Shown: in pieces, positions 6,333 through 8,404 of the stretch
Numbering within the stretch: the first letter of the stretch is position 1
Layout: each line of letters opens with the position of its first letter
Source of the DNA: JBDRGC01 sp043818215
Lineage (GTDB): Bacteria; Chloroflexota; Anaerolineae; Anaerolineales; UBA11858
Direction: 5' to 3'
DNA: 8,404 bases
Assembly: GCA_043818215.1 (NCBI GenBank)
Contig: JBDRGC010000352.1
Coordinates: forward strand, 1 to 8,404
Position numbers and translations under genes: made by a program
The notes under the pieces: generated by a model
Told to the model about the DNA's origin: nothing
What the model saw: only the letters and a program-made list of their open reading frames with translations
The model's database searches: none

Positions 6333-7443
6333 ATGAATCGCAAAGTATTTTTCATCATGATCGCTATTCTCACATTGGCATCTGTCACACTGGCGTGCAG
6401 CCTGTTGGGTGGCGGGGGGGGGGGAAGAACCAGCAGAAGTAGCCCCCGTGGAGGATTCAGCCCCTGCGGAGGCCGAAGCCCCCGCTGATAAACCAGACGA
6501 ACCACAACCGGCCCCTGACGCAAATCTGGGAGACGAGTATCGCAGTGTGGGAGGCGGCTACGCCTTCCAGCCCATCCCTGATTACACTGTCGAGGAGTTT
6601 TTCGGTATCACCAGCATGGAATCACCGGATGCAGACCCCAATCTCGGTCCGCTCATCATGCTTATCGGAGGCACCAACGAAGAGGAAATGAGTATCGAGC
6701 AGATGTTGGATGATGCCAACGCCGAAATGGACGCTAGTACTGAAATCCTGGATCAGCGCGAAATTACCGTGGGGGGTTATCCCGCGGAGCAGGCAGACTT
6801 CGAAGGCATCCAATATGATCAAGAAGTGACGGGCCGGGTGGTGATCATGGCAGTCAGCCCCACGCAGCAGTTCACCATGTTTGGCAGCGCTCCGAGCGAC
6901 CGTTGGGAAGAGATCGAACCTCTGTTCGACGCCGTGCTGGCTTCGATTTATTTCTTCGAACCTGAGGAGATGGACTTTACGGACATGCTGGAAGATGACG
7001 TCCTGGAAGATGGAGCTTTGGATACAGGCGATGGCGACTGGCTGCCCGGAGAATTTACCTACGTTATCAACAGCGAAGATGGAACGTTTATCATCGTAGA
7101 GAGCGGCAGTATTCAGGATCAATCCACCACCTCGGAATACGTTATTGGCCTAATCAGCCAGGATGAGCGGCACACCGTAACGCTATTCCTGCCCCACGAA
7201 CTGTCTGACATCATGCTGACAGTGATGCCCTACGATGTATCTTCACTAACGAATGCCCCCAGTGCGGTTGTAAATTTTGGTTTTACCCTGTACACAGCCA
7301 CCGATGGCATGTTCATATTCGAGGAGACCAGTGATGACACCATCACAGGAACCTTTTTCTTCGAAGCTGCCAATCAGAATGATCCCAACGACACCATCTC
7401 GGTAACCGGCACATTCAACGAGCTGCCGTTGGGGAATCAATAG
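6333..7443 (+). CDS. Lipoprotein, signal peptide and body out of frame at a G11 tract
   Basis: Reading from ATG 6333 gives a lipoprotein signal (MNRK, hydrophobic core, T-L-A-C with Cys22), then glycine codons; translation then leaves frame and stops at TGA 6486-6488, a 51-residue product. The long body is one frame over, open from 6409 to TAG 7441-7443. With ten Gs instead of eleven at 6414-6424 the two join into about 369 residues: signal, poly-Gly, acidic Pro/Ala/Glu linker to about residue 65, then a domain starting near GGYAFQPIPDY that resembles Mog1/PsbP-like folds, and a beta-rich C-terminal domain containing ITGTFFFEAANQ. Fold names are by eye only. AAGGA lies 8 bases before the ATG. 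The gene follows the ATPase by 42 bp in the same direction and may share its transcript. Expected to be anchored outside the cell membrane; function unknown. Confidence 0.75.
6414..6424 (+). repeat. G11 homopolymer at the lipoprotein frame junction
   Basis: Eleven consecutive Gs sit directly after GGTGGC, five codons beyond the lipobox cysteine. Ten or thirteen Gs would restore one frame through the lipoprotein. Such runs slip during replication and transcription, and are also error-prone in sequencing. Confidence 0.9.
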
Positions 7444-7468
7444 GGTGCGTTTCATTTCAGTTAGCACC

Positions 7469-7566
7469 AGACCTTCCAGGTTTCTACCTGTCTTTTCAAG
7501 CAGTAAGCGCCTGCCAGAAGCCTTGAGACCGTTTTTTCAAGCACCCCGTGAAAACCTGGAAGGTCT
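7469..7566. repeat. 15-bp inverted repeat split by 68 bp
   Basis: AGACCTTCCAGGTTT at 7469-7483 is the perfect complement of AAACCTGGAAGGTCT at 7552-7566. The 68-bp interior includes a direct repeat TTTTCAAGCA (7493-7502 and 7534-7543). The left arm can alternatively fold into a small CAGGT/ACCTG stem (7477-7490). It begins 25 bp after the lipoprotein stop. Confidence 0.7.
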
Positions 7567-7601
7567 TTCAACCGAAATCTGGCAATTGGAGACTGTTTCA
7601 C

Positions 7602-7647
7602 ACCGCTGCTCCACTCCAGCGTTGCGTCACCGCAGGGGAGCAGCGGT
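7602..7647. repeat. 11-bp inverted repeat with CAGCGGT tandem tail
   Basis: ACCGCTGCTCC at 7602-7612 is perfectly complementary to GGAGCAGCGGT at 7637-7647, with a 24-base loop. The right arm ends in CAGCGGT, repeated at once at 7648-7654, then a partial CGGTCA, which makes a short heptamer tandem. Confidence 0.6.
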
Positions 7648-7660
7648 CAGCGGTCGGTCA

Positions 7661-7778
7661 ATGTCATTAAGTTTAGCTATCGGCGGATTGCGAATCCGCC
7701 TGGAGCGTGTCATAAAATCCTGTTTTGCTCCTGTCGGATCCATGATCCGACAGATACCAACCCTTAACTTAATGACAT
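7661..7778. repeat. 118-bp MITE-like element with 13-bp terminal inverted repeats
   Basis: ATGTCATTAAGTT at 7661-7673 and AACTTAATGACAT at 7766-7778 are perfect complements. Inside are two tight palindromes: GGCGGATT-GCG-AATCCGCC (7682-7700) and CTGTCGGATC-CAT-GATCCGACAG (7731-7753). Its outer TGTCATT/AATGACA matches the ends of the element at 2589-2816. There is no ORF inside and no target duplication visible. Confidence 0.7.
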
Positions 7779-7941
7779 CCTACTTCGTTCAGGATATTCA
7801 ACCGGCGTCGCTGGCCTTAGCTCGACGCCTATGGTCCATGCCCCCCTACCCCCCAACTTTGGTGGAGACACGCTCCCTAGAATTGGGACCGGTGGCCGGC
7901 ATTCCTCAACTTCTTGAGATGACAAGATAGGAGAAAAAATT

Positions 7942-8404
7942 ATGCAGAAATCCTTTACCACCCTGGCCCGATTAATAGCTTTTCTGTGCGCATTGCTCTT
8001 TATTGTTGGAATGCTGCTGGCAATTTTAGCTTTCGATGTGGGGCGTGTGGTGTTCAACCCCCCTCTGGTGAAGAGCGTGCTTACTGAGATCGTCACCGAA
8101 TCTGACCTGATTCCCGCTGCCCTGGCATGGTTCTCAGAGAGCCGCGCCGCTCGACGTTATGACAGCGGACAAGCCGAAGCCTGGGTCGGGGAGCCGGATG
8201 TAGCCCAGCTCATAATGTTCATGGATGTGAACGACTGGCGCGCTATCCGCTGGGAAGTGCTGCCCGACGAAATTTTGATTGATTGGGTTTCCGTGACCGT
8301 CGATGGCGAATATGATTGGATCGATTCCGATGACCGCGTGCCCGACATCATGTGGAACTTGCGGCCTCTCATCAGGTTGATAGACAGCGAGCACGGCGTC
8401 ACAT
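7942..8404 (+). CDS. Unrecognised single-pass membrane protein, 3' end beyond the window
   Basis: At least 154 residues, cut by the window edge. It starts MQKSFTTLARLIAF; AGGAG eight bases before the ATG is a good ribosome site. A hydrophobic helix spans about residues 9-31. After it comes a mainly acidic region, probably outside the membrane, with landmarks NPPLVKSVLTEIVTESDLIP at about 39-58, ALAWFSESRAARRY, DVNDWRAIRWEVLPDEIL and WVSVTVDGEYDWIDSDDRVP. There are no cysteines after residue 16 and no catalytic motif I can name. It resembles a hypothetical family I associate with Anaerolineae genomes, but that is memory, not a search. It lies 498 bp beyond the lipoprotein and is probably transcribed separately. 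Real coding sequence is supported by the ribosome site, composition and the open frame to the edge. Confidence 0.8.
   Translation, partial: MQKSFTTLARLIAFLCALLFIVGMLLAILAFDVGRVVFNPPLVKSVLTEIVTESDLIPAALAWFSESRAARRYDSGQAEAWVGEPDVAQLIMFMDVNDWRAIRWEVLPDEILIDWVSVTVDGEYDWIDSDDRVPDIMWNLRPLIRLIDSEHGVT

Larger units (their letters stand above)
7444..7941. other. Repeat-packed intergenic region
   Basis: About 500 bp between the lipoprotein stop and the next start. It contains at least five inverted repeats (7469-7566, 7602-7647, 7661-7778 with two inner palindromes, and GGCGTCG/CGACGCC at 7804-7829). An ORF can be opened across it, but it runs through these palindromes and shows no protein-like composition, so I call no gene. 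No convincing promoter hexamer pair is visible before 7942. Confidence 0.7.

Noticed and set aside
6409..6411. GTG 6409 as an independent start for the lipoprotein body
   Set aside because: No ribosome site precedes it and it would lack the signal peptide, while a good start and lipobox lie just upstream one frame away.
7445..7930. 161-codon plus-strand ORF after the lipoprotein
   Set aside because: Runs through at least four palindromic repeats, lacks a ribosome site and has protein sequence dictated by the repeats.

Overview
The window looks like a piece of a bacterial chromosome from a moderately GC-rich member of the Chloroflexota, most plausibly class Anaerolineae. This is an inference from gene style: a zinc-motif-free anti-sigma factor of the kind common there, a lipoprotein with a poly-glycine linker after the lipobox cysteine, an unnamed membrane protein that resembles Anaerolineae hypotheticals, and intergenic DNA packed with palindromic repeats. 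No marker gene proves it.

Left part, minus strand: a three-gene operon reads leftward from a candidate promoter near 2377-2405. It encodes an ECF-type sigma factor (2297 to 1689), its presumed membrane anti-sigma factor (1692 to 757) and a zinc-ribbon Nudix hydrolase (760 to 269). Both junctions are 4-base ATGA overlaps, so the three proteins are probably made by coupled translation. The leader of this operon is largely eight in-phase 7-bp tandem units, and no clear Shine-Dalgarno is visible. Downstream of the Nudix gene (1-268) there is no gene, only a three-unit 9-bp repeat.

Centre: 2298-3398 is about 1.1 kb with no credible gene. It holds the heptamer array, a foldback element at 2576-2837, a near-perfect 18-bp-stem hairpin at 2855-2899 and a 261-bp nested foldback at 3077-3337. 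These structures share short words (GACACTTG, and a CTGCGTTYGGTGCAG module), so they look like rearranged members of one repeat family. The second foldback ends 61 bp before a large plus-strand gene.

Right part, plus strand: 3399-6290 encodes a complete P2A-type Ca2+-transporting ATPase with catalytic residues intact and, by eye alignment to SERCA, ligands for both calcium sites. Its stop codon lies inside a 28-bp palindrome. Next comes a lipoprotein gene (6333-7443) whose signal peptide and body are in different frames, separated by an 11-G run; one G fewer would join them. This is either a phase-variable switch or a homopolymer error. A repeat-rich gap (7444-7941) follows, including a 118-bp element whose TGTCATT/AATGACA ends match those of the element at 2589-2816. 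The window closes with the 5' part of an unrecognised single-pass membrane protein (7942 onward).

The signalling operon and the calcium pump are divergently arranged across the repeat-rich gap. Nothing in the sequence proves that they are co-regulated. The most interesting observations are the G-tract frame switch, the heptamer array occupying the sigma operon leader, and the two elements that share TGTCATT ends.
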